A stretch of 64,000 nucleotides of DNA from Roseateles koreensis. Its GTDB lineage: Bacteria; Pseudomonadota; Gammaproteobacteria; Burkholderiales; Burkholderiaceae_C. A model generated the notes under the pieces. It did not search any database, was not told the DNA's origin, and worked only from the letters and a program-made list of their open reading frames with translations. Below are positions 26,533 through 34,729 of the stretch, one piece after another; the first letter of the stretch is position 1, and every line of letters begins with the position of its first letter. The translations under genes were made by a program, and so were the position numbers. The stretch covers positions 124,001-188,000 of the forward strand of contig NZ_JAQQXS010000004.1 in assembly GCF_028595305.1 (NCBI RefSeq), given 5' to 3'.

Positions 26533-28202
26533 GCGCGCTCAAGGCTCTTTCCATCGAGGCGGCGCTGCCGAACGCGGTCTACCTGATCGGATGCGGCACA
26601 GAGGATGTGGGGGCCGGCCAGCACGGCGAAGACTTTGTGCAAGCCTGCGCGAGCAGCATGGGATTCAAGGCCTGGAACCTGTTGCGCATGGCGCGCTTGG
26701 CCTTGCCTGTGCCGCCTGCGTTTGTGCTTGGCACGCGCTACTGCGTGGACCCCGCGGCGCGTGCGCAAGCCGCCGGCGCGGGGTTGTCCGGTACGGGGCT
26801 GTGGCAGGCCGGCCTGCAGGCGCTTGAGCGTTCAACGGGCTTGCGCTTGGGCGATGCGCGCCGGCCCTTGCTCTTGTCGGTCCGCTCGGGCGCGCCGGTC
26901 TCGATGCCCGGCATGATGGAAACCTTGCTGAACATCGGCCTGTGCGACGCCACCGTGGGCGGCCTGCTGCGCCAGACCGGCAACCCGCGCCTGGTTTGGG
27001 ACGCCTATCGGCGCTTGATCGCCAGTTACGGCGAAGTCGTGGCAGGCTTGCCTGCGCAGTGCTTTGAAGCCGCCACCGAGGCGCTGTGCGCGGGTCGCGA
27101 TGAGCGCGCGCTCGACTTCGCTGAACTGCGCACCTTGACCCAGCGCTTTCTCGAACTCTACGCACAGCAGGCGGGGCAGCCCTTTCCTCAGCAGCCAGCC
27201 ACGCAACTTGCCGGCGCCATTGAGGCCGTGTTCGCCTCCTGGCAGTCCACCAAGGCGTGCGAGTATCGGCGCTTGAATCACATTGCCGATGACATCGGCA
27301 CGGCGGTGACGGTGCAGCGCATGGTGTTTGGCAACGCGGGCGGTCAGTCGGGGGCTGGCGTTGGCTTCACCCGTGACCCGGCCAGCGGCGAGGCCGCGTT
27401 GTGGGTGGACTTTTTGTTCAACGCCCAGGGCGAAGACGTGGTCTCGGGGCGGCGCAGCGCCAACGGGCACGACGAACTGGCGGCGGTGTTGCCCGAGGTT
27501 TGGCAAGCACTCAAGGACGCCGCCCATCAGCTCGAACAGGCGATGGGCGATATGCAGGACTTCGAGTTCACCGTGGAGCAGGGGCAGCTCTTCATGCTGC
27601 AAACCCGCTCCGGCAAACGCACACCACGGGCCACGGCACGCATTGCGTTGGATCTGTTTGATGAGGGGGTGATTGCGCAGCCGTTGGCGCAGCAGCGCAC
27701 CGCCGGCCTGGACCGGCAGGCGCTGGCCTGCCCTTGCGTGCGCAACACGGCGAGCGTGCCTCTTGTCCCGCTGGGTCGGGCGGCCAGCGCGAGCAGCGGC
27801 GTGGCCATCGGCGAAATTGCACTCGACGCGGTCCGCGCGCAGGCCCGTCACGCGGCGGGCGTGGCCGTGGTGCTGGTGCGTCGCGACGCTGAAACGGGTG
27901 ACTTCACTGCGCTTGAAAGTTCAGTTGGCCTGCTCACCCAACGCGGCGCCCGCACCTCGCACGCGGCGGTGGTGGCGCGCCAGCTGGGCAAGGTTTGCCT
28001 GGTGGGCTGCAGTGAATTGCAGATTGATGAGGCGGCGCGCACCGTCACGGTTGGCGACGCGCTTTTGCATGAAGGCGACTTGCTCACGCTCGACGGCAAC
28101 GAGGGTGTTTTCTACGCCGGGGAGGCCCAGGTCGAGCTTGAGTACCCGCAGGACTTGCTCGCTCGCCTGGACGCCTTGCGGCAGCTGTCTGCGCCTTGTT
28201 GA
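26529..28202 (+). CDS. Truncated-architecture PPDK-like protein: ATP-grasp plus phosphohistidine domain, no PEP barrel
   Basis: 557 residues from ATG 26529. ATP-grasp signatures of pyruvate phosphate dikinase are clear: SVRSGAPVSMPGMMET (about 118-133), GTAVTVQRMVFGN, VGFTRDPASGEA, FNAQGEDVVSG, and MLQTRSGKRTPRAT. The swivelling phosphohistidine domain has His478 in ARTSHAAVVARQLGKVCLVG. The protein stops just after that domain, where PPDK (about 870-900 residues) continues with the PEP/pyruvate TIM barrel. It should be able to phosphorylate its His from ATP but needs another acceptor, as in glucan water dikinase. The acceptor is unknown; the coupled upstream protein is the best candidate partner. 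Confidence 0.85.
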   Translation: MSALKALSIEAALPNAVYLIGCGTEDVGAGQHGEDFVQACASSMGFKAWNLLRMARLALPVPPAFVLGTRYCVDPAARAQAAGAGLSGTGLWQAGLQALERSTGLRLGDARRPLLLSVRSGAPVSMPGMMETLLNIGLCDATVGGLLRQTGNPRLVWDAYRRLIASYGEVVAGLPAQCFEAATEALCAGRDERALDFAELRTLTQRFLELYAQQAGQPFPQQPATQLAGAIEAVFASWQSTKACEYRRLNHIADDIGTAVTVQRMVFGNAGGQSGAGVGFTRDPASGEAALWVDFLFNAQGEDVVSGRRSANGHDELAAVLPEVWQALKDAAHQLEQAMGDMQDFEFTVEQGQLFMLQTRSGKRTPRATARIALDLFDEGVIAQPLAQQRTAGLDRQALACPCVRNTASVPLVPLGRAASASSGVAIGEIALDAVRAQARHAAGVAVVLVRRDAETGDFTALESSVGLLTQRGARTSHAAVVARQLGKVCLVGCSELQIDEAARTVTVGDALLHEGDLLTLDGNEGVFYAGEAQVELEYPQDLLARLDALRQLSAPC

Positions 28203-28294
28203 ACTGCGCTGATGCCACGGGTACAAGCCCCGGCGGTTGTGCCGCCCGCCGTTCAACCTGAACTGCGGGCGTTGGTGGGCATTGCCGGGCAGCG

Positions 28295-29701
28295 TCAGTG
28301 CGCAGACCCGGTACGCTTGCGGCGCACGGTGAAGCCCAAGGCGCCCAGGCCCGCGGCGAACAAAGCATAAGACGCGGGCTCGGGCACGGCGGAAACAGCG
28401 GCGCTTGGGGCAAAGGACACGCCGCGGATATTGGTGTTCGCGGCGGCTGTCATCAGCACAGAGAAGGACTCTGACGTGGGCAGTGTCGTGGCGCTCAGCG
28501 TGTCATTGATGCTGTAGAGATAGGTTGGGTCCAGGTCGCCGAGGGTGGCATTGGTCGCGAACAGCGAGACGGTGTTGCCGTCGACTTTGCCCGTCAGGCC
28601 GATCAGGCCGGTGGTGCCCGCCTTGGCGGTGTTGGCTACCAGCGCCAGTCCGTTGGACAAGGTGTAGTCCAGCACCCAGGTGTTGCCGGTCAGGGTCCAT
28701 TTTTGCAGGCCGCCGTCGCCCAGGCCGCCTTGCTTGGGCTGGCCCGCATCCGCCACATACAAGGTCGTTGCGTTGGCGAAGAAGAAGTTCTCCGGGCTCA
28801 GATTGGCGGTGGCGGTGGCGTTGATGCCATTGCCTTTGCCCGCTGTCAGCACAACGCTGTTGCTCACGCCGGCCAAGACCGTGGGTGTGGTGGCGCTGGT
28901 CGGGGCCGTTGCCCCGTAGACGGCGATGTTGGCGGAGCCCTTGGACGTGCCTGTGGCGCCCGTCTGCTTGCTGTCGGACGAGACGTACAACTGGCCATTC
29001 ACGAACGAGGCGGTGCGCATGTCCGTGCCGGCGTTGATCACCGTACCGCTGCTGGAGCCCGCCACCACGTATTGCAGGCCTTGCGTCGAGTCGCCCTTCA
29101 CCCCTTGGCCCGCGACATAAAACGAGGAGCCATCTTGCGTGGCCACGCTGCGCGGGTTGTTGGTGTTGGCAAAGTTGTAGATTGCGGTGCTGGTGTTCAC
29201 CGTGCCTGCGGCAGAGATGGTGGCCACCACCCGCGACACTGCCGTGTAGTTGCCGCCTTGAACGCTTGTGGTCTGCGCCAGCGCCTGCGTGCCGTAGGCA
29301 TTGGTGGCGTTGACCGTGGCGCTGTTGAAGGCGGCGGCATTGACGCCGTAGCCCATGATGGTGAGCAGCTTGCCGTCCCCGGATAGTTGCAGCGTGCCTT
29401 CCGATGAAGAGCCGTACTCGCCCGAGATGGCCGAGTTCAGCACGCCCGAGGCGCTGACAAAGCTCGACTGCGGCAGCGTCAGGGCATTGCCCAGAACGCC
29501 GGTAGTCGAGAGGGCCTGCAGCACGATGGGCGAGGCTTGGTTGTCGCCATAGCTGCCACTCAGGTTGCCATTGCCATAGATGCTGACCACCAGGTCGCCT
29601 ACGTTGAAGACCGCGGTGGCATGCGCCATGGGGGTGGCGGCGAGTGCACAGGCGAGGCCGAGCCAAGTGACCAGGGGGCGGCGTTTGTGTTGAGTATTCA
29701 T
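28295..29701 (-). CDS. PEP-CTERM exported protein, beta-propeller-like
   Basis: 468 residues from ATG 29701; the open frame to 29818 adds no signal. The signal peptide is WLGLACALAATPMAHA-TA. The long body is Thr/Ser/Asn/Gly-rich with repeating units of the kind DGSSFYVAGQG, NGQLYVSSDS, NATTLYVADAG, NTVSLFATNA, suggesting beta-propeller blades. The C-terminus is VPEPASYALF, hydrophobic helix, RRKR, a full PEP-CTERM signal. It converges on the PPDK-like gene across 92 bp with only a small GGCGG-ttgtg-CCGCC hairpin there. Likely an exosortase-sorted extracellular matrix protein. Confidence 0.85.
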   Translation of the reverse strand: MNTQHKRRPLVTWLGLACALAATPMAHATAVFNVGDLVVSIYGNGNLSGSYGDNQASPIVLQALSTTGVLGNALTLPQSSFVSASGVLNSAISGEYGSSSEGTLQLSGDGKLLTIMGYGVNAAAFNSATVNATNAYGTQALAQTTSVQGGNYTAVSRVVATISAAGTVNTSTAIYNFANTNNPRSVATQDGSSFYVAGQGVKGDSTQGLQYVVAGSSSGTVINAGTDMRTASFVNGQLYVSSDSKQTGATGTSKGSANIAVYGATAPTSATTPTVLAGVSNSVVLTAGKGNGINATATANLSPENFFFANATTLYVADAGQPKQGGLGDGGLQKWTLTGNTWVLDYTLSNGLALVANTAKAGTTGLIGLTGKVDGNTVSLFATNATLGDLDPTYLYSINDTLSATTLPTSESFSVLMTAAANTNIRGVSFAPSAAVSAVPEPASYALFAAGLGALGFTVRRKRTGSAH

Positions 29702-29740
29702 CGCGGTGAATGGACCAATTTTTGAGGGGTGCCGCAGTGT

Positions 29741-29758
29741 CTGAAAATTACGTGACAG
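29741..29758 (-). promoter_or_regulatory. Candidate partial Pho box upstream of second PEP-CTERM gene
   Basis: On the - strand CTGTCACGTAATTTTCAG: a perfect CTGTCAC half followed at 11-bp spacing by the weaker TTTTCAG. It ends 39 bp before the ATG at 29701 and points toward that gene. With the site at 24514 it suggests, but does not prove, PhoB control of the block. Confidence 0.35.
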
Positions 29759-29875
29759 TTCTGTGGTGCGCCCTTCTCGCGCACCCCCGCGCTTGGGGGG
29801 AGTGGGCTTGAAACGCAAGCAGTGCCTGGCAGATCAGTGTCCCGCTTAACCTGAGCAATCGCTGACGGGCAAGTT

Positions 29876-31108
29876 CTACGTACTGAACGCTTCTGCCTGC
29901 GTGTACTTGCAGACCCGGTTGCGCCCCGTGCGTTTGGCTTGGTACATCGCCATATCGGCCTCGTCAATGGCTTGGTCCAGGGGTTTGTCGGCATTCACAT
30001 AGGCGATGCCAAAGGAGCCCGTGACGGTCAGTGAAACGGGCGAGGTCAACAGCGGGCTGCCGCCCAGGGACTGGCACAAGTCCTGCGCCGTTCGGAGCAG
30101 CGTGGCGCGATCCACCTGCATCAGAATGCATAAAAATTCTTCACCGCCCCAGCGTGCAAGGCTGTCGGTGGACCGCAAGCGGGCGCGCAGGCGCTGTGCG
30201 GCTGCTACGAGCACCGCATCGCCCACGCCGTGTCCGTGCGTGTCGTTGATGGATTTGAAGTGGTCCAGGTCCAGCAGAATCAATCCGAAGCCGGTGCCGT
30301 AACGCTGGCTTCGCATGAACTCCTGCGCCAGGACCGTCATGGCGGCTCGGCGGTTCAGGCACTCTGTCAAGGCGTCAATGCGCGCCATCTCGTGCACTTT
30401 TTCAAGCGTCGCGGCGAGTTCGGCATTGCTGCGATGGAGTTCGGCGTTCAACCGCTTGGACTGCACGCCACTTCGGATCACGTGGAGCAAGAGTTTTTGG
30501 GCACTTCGGCCGTAAAGCTGAAGCACCAGCAACAGCAACAAGGCCGGGGCAACCATCCAACTTACCAGTGCAAACGGAGCGTAAATCCCCATCACGACGC
30601 CGGGGAGCATGATGCCTGAGGTAAAGACGAGCAGCGTCTTTCGAATGAAGCAAAGGTTGTGAACTGACAGCAGGGCCACGATGGCAATGAACAGCATGCT
30701 CACCATGGAGATGCCGAGTGAATCCGCAACGCCTGGCAATACAGGAACAACGCCCCACAGCAGCCCCAGCGGGAACAGCAAGACTGACAAAATATTCAAC
30801 AGCTTGGCGCGTGCGGCGGGCTGGTCCAGTTGCTGCCGAAGCCGCTTCGCAAGCACGATGATGGTTAATTCAGCCAGAAAAAAAATTGCCAGCCAAGTGC
30901 CAAGAATGGCCAGGGGAACAATCGGCCTGAGCAGAATGAAAAGGGCGCCGTACCCCAGCCAAGAAGTGCGTGATGCGAATAGCATTCGGCTGATCCACAT
31001 GCGCAAGGCCTCCAACTGAACGAAGGCTTCGTCGTCTGGGCCTAGTTCAACGGGAGTCTGGCCGAGGGTTGTCTCGGTGACAGCCTTGATTCTTGTCAGC
31101 GCAGTCAT
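29876..31108 (-). CDS. Membrane-anchored diguanylate cyclase (GGDEF)
   Basis: 410 residues. About six transmembrane helices occupy residues 40-200, a short coiled stretch (NAELHRSNAELAATLEKVHE) links to a GGDEF domain at about 240-400. The active-site loop is RWGGEEFLCIL, an intact GGEEF, and the substrate motif DLDHFKSINDTHGH is conserved, so cyclic-di-GMP synthesis is expected. There is no RxxD motif in the usual place before GGEEF (the stretch is RLRSTDSLARW), so product inhibition may be weak. The sensory signal for the membrane part is unknown. Confidence 0.92.
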   Translation of the reverse strand: MTALTRIKAVTETTLGQTPVELGPDDEAFVQLEALRMWISRMLFASRTSWLGYGALFILLRPIVPLAILGTWLAIFFLAELTIIVLAKRLRQQLDQPAARAKLLNILSVLLFPLGLLWGVVPVLPGVADSLGISMVSMLFIAIVALLSVHNLCFIRKTLLVFTSGIMLPGVVMGIYAPFALVSWMVAPALLLLLVLQLYGRSAQKLLLHVIRSGVQSKRLNAELHRSNAELAATLEKVHEMARIDALTECLNRRAAMTVLAQEFMRSQRYGTGFGLILLDLDHFKSINDTHGHGVGDAVLVAAAQRLRARLRSTDSLARWGGEEFLCILMQVDRATLLRTAQDLCQSLGGSPLLTSPVSLTVTGSFGIAYVNADKPLDQAIDEADMAMYQAKRTGRNRVCKYTQAEAFST

Positions 31109-31300
31109 CGTCTCGTGTCACGAAGTGAATTCGAGTCCGTTCATTATGGAGGTTATTTGGCCAGCGATGCATGGGTCTACGCGCGTTGTTTGAAATGCAA
31201 GAAAGGGTGGATAGCTCCCCAATGCGGCGCATCGACGCGCGCGGGGATCTTCATCGCAGTTGTTGATAGCGGCCCTTTGTTGGGCTGATTGTGCTTCCCC

Positions 31301-31328
31301 AAAAAAAATGGGTCCGACTGGCGGACCC
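31301..31328 (-). terminator. Intrinsic terminator of the M3 peptidase gene
   Basis: On the - strand GGGTCCG-CCAGT-CGGACCC is followed by A and a run of eight T. The hairpin lies 38 bp after the peptidase stop (31366). Stem, loop and T-tract form a textbook Rho-independent terminator. Confidence 0.9.
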
Positions 31329-31365
31329 TGGGGTGGAGGCCGGCTCGATGGCCGGGCGGCTCGGT

Positions 31366-33318
31366 TTAGTGACCGGGTGTCGGGAGGCTGGCCTTGCCGG
31401 GGTGTTCGGCGTTCAGCGCTTCCAGTTTGTCCATGGTGCGGTTCATGCGGCGCATCAGTGCTCGGTAGGGTTCGGGCGAGGCCAGGTCCAGGCCGGCGGC
31501 GCGCGTCAGCGGATAGGCGTCGGCCGAGCTGCCGGACTTGAGCATGGCAAAGTACTTGTCGCGCAGCGCCGTGTCGCCCGTTGCGGCGCCCTTGCCGATG
31601 CCTTCGGCAAAGAAGGCGGCGGCGCTCACGCAGGTGGCGTACTGGTAGACGTAGAAGTCGTTGTAAAAATGCGGGATGTAAGCCCACTCGATGCCGTACA
31701 GCGGGTCGATCTTGACGACGCCCTGCGCATCGCCGTGATAACGCTTGAGCAGGTCCAGATAGGTCTTGCTGAGCCATTCACCGGTGATGGGCTCGCCTTT
31801 TTCCACAGCCTCATGCGCCTTCAATTCAAATTCGGCAAACATGGCCTGGCGGAAGAAGGTGGTGCGCATGCCTTCCAGCTCCTGGCTCAGGGCGAAGATT
31901 TTCTCCTCGCGGGTGGCCGCTTTTTCGACCATGTAATCCACCAGGAACAACTCGTTGGCGGTGGACGGAATCTCCGCAATGAAGGTGGAGTAGTCCGCCG
32001 TTTCGAACGGTTGCGCCGCGTTGGACAGCACCGAGTGCATGGCGTGGCCCCATTCGTGGGCCAGCGTCGAGACGCTGTTGTAGTCGCCGTTGAAACTCAT
32101 CAACAAATAGGGGTGCACATCGTAGGCGGCCGGGTTCATGTAGGCGCCCGAGCGCTTGCCGCGTTGCGGCACCGAGTGCATCCACCCGCCCTTGAAGGCC
32201 TGCGCCAGCTGACGGGTGTAGTCCTCGCCCAGGGGCTTGAGCGAGGCCAGGGTGAGCTGTTCGGCTTCTGCCAGGCTGTAGTTGCGGCTGGTCTTGGCCA
32301 GGGGTACGTAGACGTCTTGATAGCCCGCGCTCTTCAGGCCCAGCATCTGGCTGCGTAGTTTCAGGTAGCGGTGCAGGGTGGGCAGGCCGGCATTGGCTTC
32401 TTGCACCAGGGTGCGGTAGACGGCGTCAGGAATATTGTCATTGCCTTGGGCCATGGCCACGCTGCTGGCGTACTTGCGTGAGCGAGCGTTGAACACGGTG
32501 CCGCGCAGATTGGCCGCATAGATCGCGCCCAGGGTGCGCTCGTAGGCCTTGTAAACCGGCCAGAAGGCCTTGAACACCTGCTCGCGGATCTTTGGGTTCG
32601 GGTTGCTGCGATAGGCCACGTACTGTTCTTGGTCCAGCGTCACGGTCTTGCCGGCGATCTTGACGGTGGGCCAGGGCAGGTCGGCGTTGGACAACAGGCC
32701 GTAGATGTTTTGGGGCTGCTGCAGTGCTTCTGCCGCGCCGGCCAGCAGGGCTTCTTCTTTCAAACCCAGAGTGTGCTCGGCGAGGCGCAGCATGGTGGTC
32801 AGGCCCTGGCTGTGCTTGGCCAGCCGGGGCTCGGCTGCCAGATAGGCCTGCACCTTGTCGCGGCCCAGCGCTGCGACTTCGGCATTGACGAAGGAGCTGG
32901 CTTCGCCAAACTGGTTGTACACCGAATAGGCCTGTTGATTGCGGGCCTGGTTCTCGGTGATCTGGGTGTTCTCGTCGGCCTTGAGGCTTGAGTAGGTGAT
33001 CAAGCGGCCGAGGCGCCGGCGCACGTTTGACAGTGCGTCCAGGCCATCCGCCAACTGGGTGGCGCTGTCGCCCAGCTTGCCCTGCAGGGCCTTGAGCTTG
33101 GGCAGTTCTGCCAGGATGGCCAGGCGCTCGGCCTCCCAGGCGGCGTCGCTGGCGTAGAGCGGCACCAGGTTCCACACCACCTGGCCGACGGGCACGGTGG
33201 CCGCTTCGGCGGGGGCGCCAGCAGTTGCCGGTGCGGTTGTCGCTTGGGCCAGGCTGGGGAGGGCGGCGGTGGACAGCAGCATCAGGGCGGCCGCCAAAGC
33301 AATCACGGTGGGTTTCAT
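31366..33318 (-). CDS. Secreted oligoendopeptidase F-type metallopeptidase (M3 family)
   Basis: 650 residues from ATG 33318; earlier in-frame ATG codons lack a ribosome site. A signal peptide (TVIALAAALMLLSTAALPSLA-QA) marks it as exported, unlike the cytoplasmic PepF of Gram-positives. The N-terminal helical domain (about 60-220) is followed by the catalytic domain with zinc motif H421-E-W-G-H425 and the downstream third ligand in STFIAEIPSTANE. It would degrade short peptides in the periplasm. It is monocistronic with its own terminator. Confidence 0.92.
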   Translation of the reverse strand: MKPTVIALAAALMLLSTAALPSLAQATTAPATAGAPAEAATVPVGQVVWNLVPLYASDAAWEAERLAILAELPKLKALQGKLGDSATQLADGLDALSNVRRRLGRLITYSSLKADENTQITENQARNQQAYSVYNQFGEASSFVNAEVAALGRDKVQAYLAAEPRLAKHSQGLTTMLRLAEHTLGLKEEALLAGAAEALQQPQNIYGLLSNADLPWPTVKIAGKTVTLDQEQYVAYRSNPNPKIREQVFKAFWPVYKAYERTLGAIYAANLRGTVFNARSRKYASSVAMAQGNDNIPDAVYRTLVQEANAGLPTLHRYLKLRSQMLGLKSAGYQDVYVPLAKTSRNYSLAEAEQLTLASLKPLGEDYTRQLAQAFKGGWMHSVPQRGKRSGAYMNPAAYDVHPYLLMSFNGDYNSVSTLAHEWGHAMHSVLSNAAQPFETADYSTFIAEIPSTANELFLVDYMVEKAATREEKIFALSQELEGMRTTFFRQAMFAEFELKAHEAVEKGEPITGEWLSKTYLDLLKRYHGDAQGVVKIDPLYGIEWAYIPHFYNDFYVYQYATCVSAAAFFAEGIGKGAATGDTALRDKYFAMLKSGSSADAYPLTRAAGLDLASPEPYRALMRRMNRTMDKLEALNAEHPGKASLPTPGH

Positions 33319-33390
33319 GCGTGGACTCTTTTGGGGGCAGGCTTGTGGCGCACCCTCGGTTTTGAAGATTGTGTTGTCCGCCTGCGGCCC

Positions 33391-33459
33391 GGCACGGGTC
33401 GACCCAGCCGCTTGCGGTGCGTTGGATTGTGCCGTTATCCGTCGCAAGCCACCCGTGCC
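33391..33459. other. Nested inverted repeat, possible structured leader
   Basis: GGCACGGGT (33391-33399) pairs with ACCCGTGCC (33451-33459). Inside it GCTTGCG (33410-33416) pairs with CGCAAGC (33443-33449), leaving a 26-nt apical loop. The element lies in the 175-bp gap upstream of the M3 peptidase gene and downstream of the dienelactone hydrolase stop. It could be a structured 5' leader or a processed 3' end. No known riboswitch consensus is recognised. Confidence 0.4.
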
Positions 33460-33493
33460 AAAGGTCCTGGTGAAAGTTGAAAAACTTCGGCAA

Positions 33494-34192
33494 TCAGGCT
33501 GTCAGGTGTTGCCCGAAGAAGCGCAAAGTTCGGTCCCAAGCCATGCGGGCCCATACCGCGTCGTATTGCGTGATGGCAATGCGCTTGGGCCCTTGTGCGT
33601 CTTCATTGGCAAAGGCATGGTGAGCGTGATAGCGGTGGCCTTCGTAGCGCACCTGCGCCTCACGCAGCAGCGGCTCCAGGCGATCGACGTTGTCGATGGA
33701 GAATGCCGCGTCCTGTGTGGCCCAGTGCGCCATGACCGGCTGTGTGAGTTTGCTGGCGTCCAGGTACTCCAGCGGCGGGAGGCCGTACCAGACCACTCCG
33801 GCATCGGCCTCGGGGGTGTTCATGAGCGCCAGCCAGGTCAAGGCCCCGCCCATGCAGTAGCCGGTGATGCCGACCTTGCCGCTGCCCAGGTTCAGTGATT
33901 TCAGGTACTGGACCGCGCCCCGCACGTCGTTGGCGGCTGCATCGCCGAAGTTCAGCGCCTCCATGAGGTGGTGGGCCTCTTCTTGTTCGACCGTGCTTTT
34001 GCCCCGGTACAAGTCGGGCACCAGCGCCGTAAAGCCTGCTGCGGCCAGCCGTTCAGCCACCCCGCAGATCTGCGCGTTGACGCCCCACCATTCTTGTAGC
34101 ACCACAACGGCGCCCAAAGCCTGCTGGGCCTCGGCGATGACGCCGTTGGCGGTTCGCCCGTCGGGGCGCGTGAATTTGATGGGTTTCAGCAT
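33494..34192 (-). CDS. Dienelactone hydrolase family protein
   Basis: 232 residues from ATG 34192 with AGGAA upstream. The catalytic triad is visible: nucleophile Cys113 in GYCMGG, Asp161 in ATQDAAF, and His192 in HHAFANE. These match carboxymethylenebutenolidase. Length agrees with the family (about 235). It may hydrolyse lactones in aromatic breakdown, though many chromosomal homologues have unclear substrates. It follows the thioesterase gene by 40 bp on the same strand. Confidence 0.9.
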   Translation of the reverse strand: MLKPIKFTRPDGRTANGVIAEAQQALGAVVVLQEWWGVNAQICGVAERLAAAGFTALVPDLYRGKSTVEQEEAHHLMEALNFGDAAANDVRGAVQYLKSLNLGSGKVGITGYCMGGALTWLALMNTPEADAGVVWYGLPPLEYLDASKLTQPVMAHWATQDAAFSIDNVDRLEPLLREAQVRYEGHRYHAHHAFANEDAQGPKRIAITQYDAVWARMAWDRTLRFFGQHLTA

Positions 34193-34232
34193 GGCAAATT
34201 CCTGGGTGGGTGAAAGTGGACCGGCCATGCAT

Positions 34233-34673
34233 TCACGCGGTTCGTTGCTGAATGGCCGGTAGGTAGCGCACCATGAATTCTGCCGGCATGCGGCGCGCGC
34301 GGCCACTGCTCAGCTCAATGCACACCAAATTCCACTGGCCGCGCATCACGCAAACACCGTCTCGCTCGCGGCGCAGCTGAAAGTGACGCTGCATACTCAG
34401 GCGCCCATCGGCGGCGCCCAGCCAGGTGGCCAGGCGCAAGGGTTCGCCCAGAAGAGTCGGCAGCAGGTAGTCGTAGGTGGCGCGTTGGATGGCCATGGCC
34501 CGGTCCAGCGAACGGTAGTCCGCCAGGCTCAAGCCCAGCGCTTCGGAGTGCGCCCAGGCAATGCGTTCGCACCACTGCACGTAGACGGCATTGTTGGTGT
34601 GGTTCAACCCATCGATATCCGCGGCTTGCGGGCAGACCGACAGAAGAAACGGCGAAGGGACATCCCAGTCCAT
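34233..34673 (-). CDS. Hotdog-fold acyl-CoA thioesterase (YbgC/4-HBA-CoA type)
   Basis: 146 residues. The family motif is DIDGLNHTNNAVYVQWCE, corresponding to D-x-x-GHVNN-x-x-Y, with Asp16-18 region as the catalytic acid. Such proteins cleave short-chain or aromatic acyl-CoA esters in the cytoplasm. It lies between an AmpG-like transporter gene (56 bp upstream) and a dienelactone hydrolase gene, all on the - strand, so they may be co-transcribed. The substrate is not evident. Confidence 0.85.
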   Translation of the reverse strand: MDWDVPSPFLLSVCPQAADIDGLNHTNNAVYVQWCERIAWAHSEALGLSLADYRSLDRAMAIQRATYDYLLPTLLGEPLRLATWLGAADGRLSMQRHFQLRRERDGVCVMRGQWNLVCIELSSGRARRMPAEFMVRYLPAIQQRTA

Positions 34674-34729
34674 GGCGCTTGCGAGTCGGGCACAGCGGAA
34701 TTGCTAGCCCGCATTAGACCTCGACCCAA

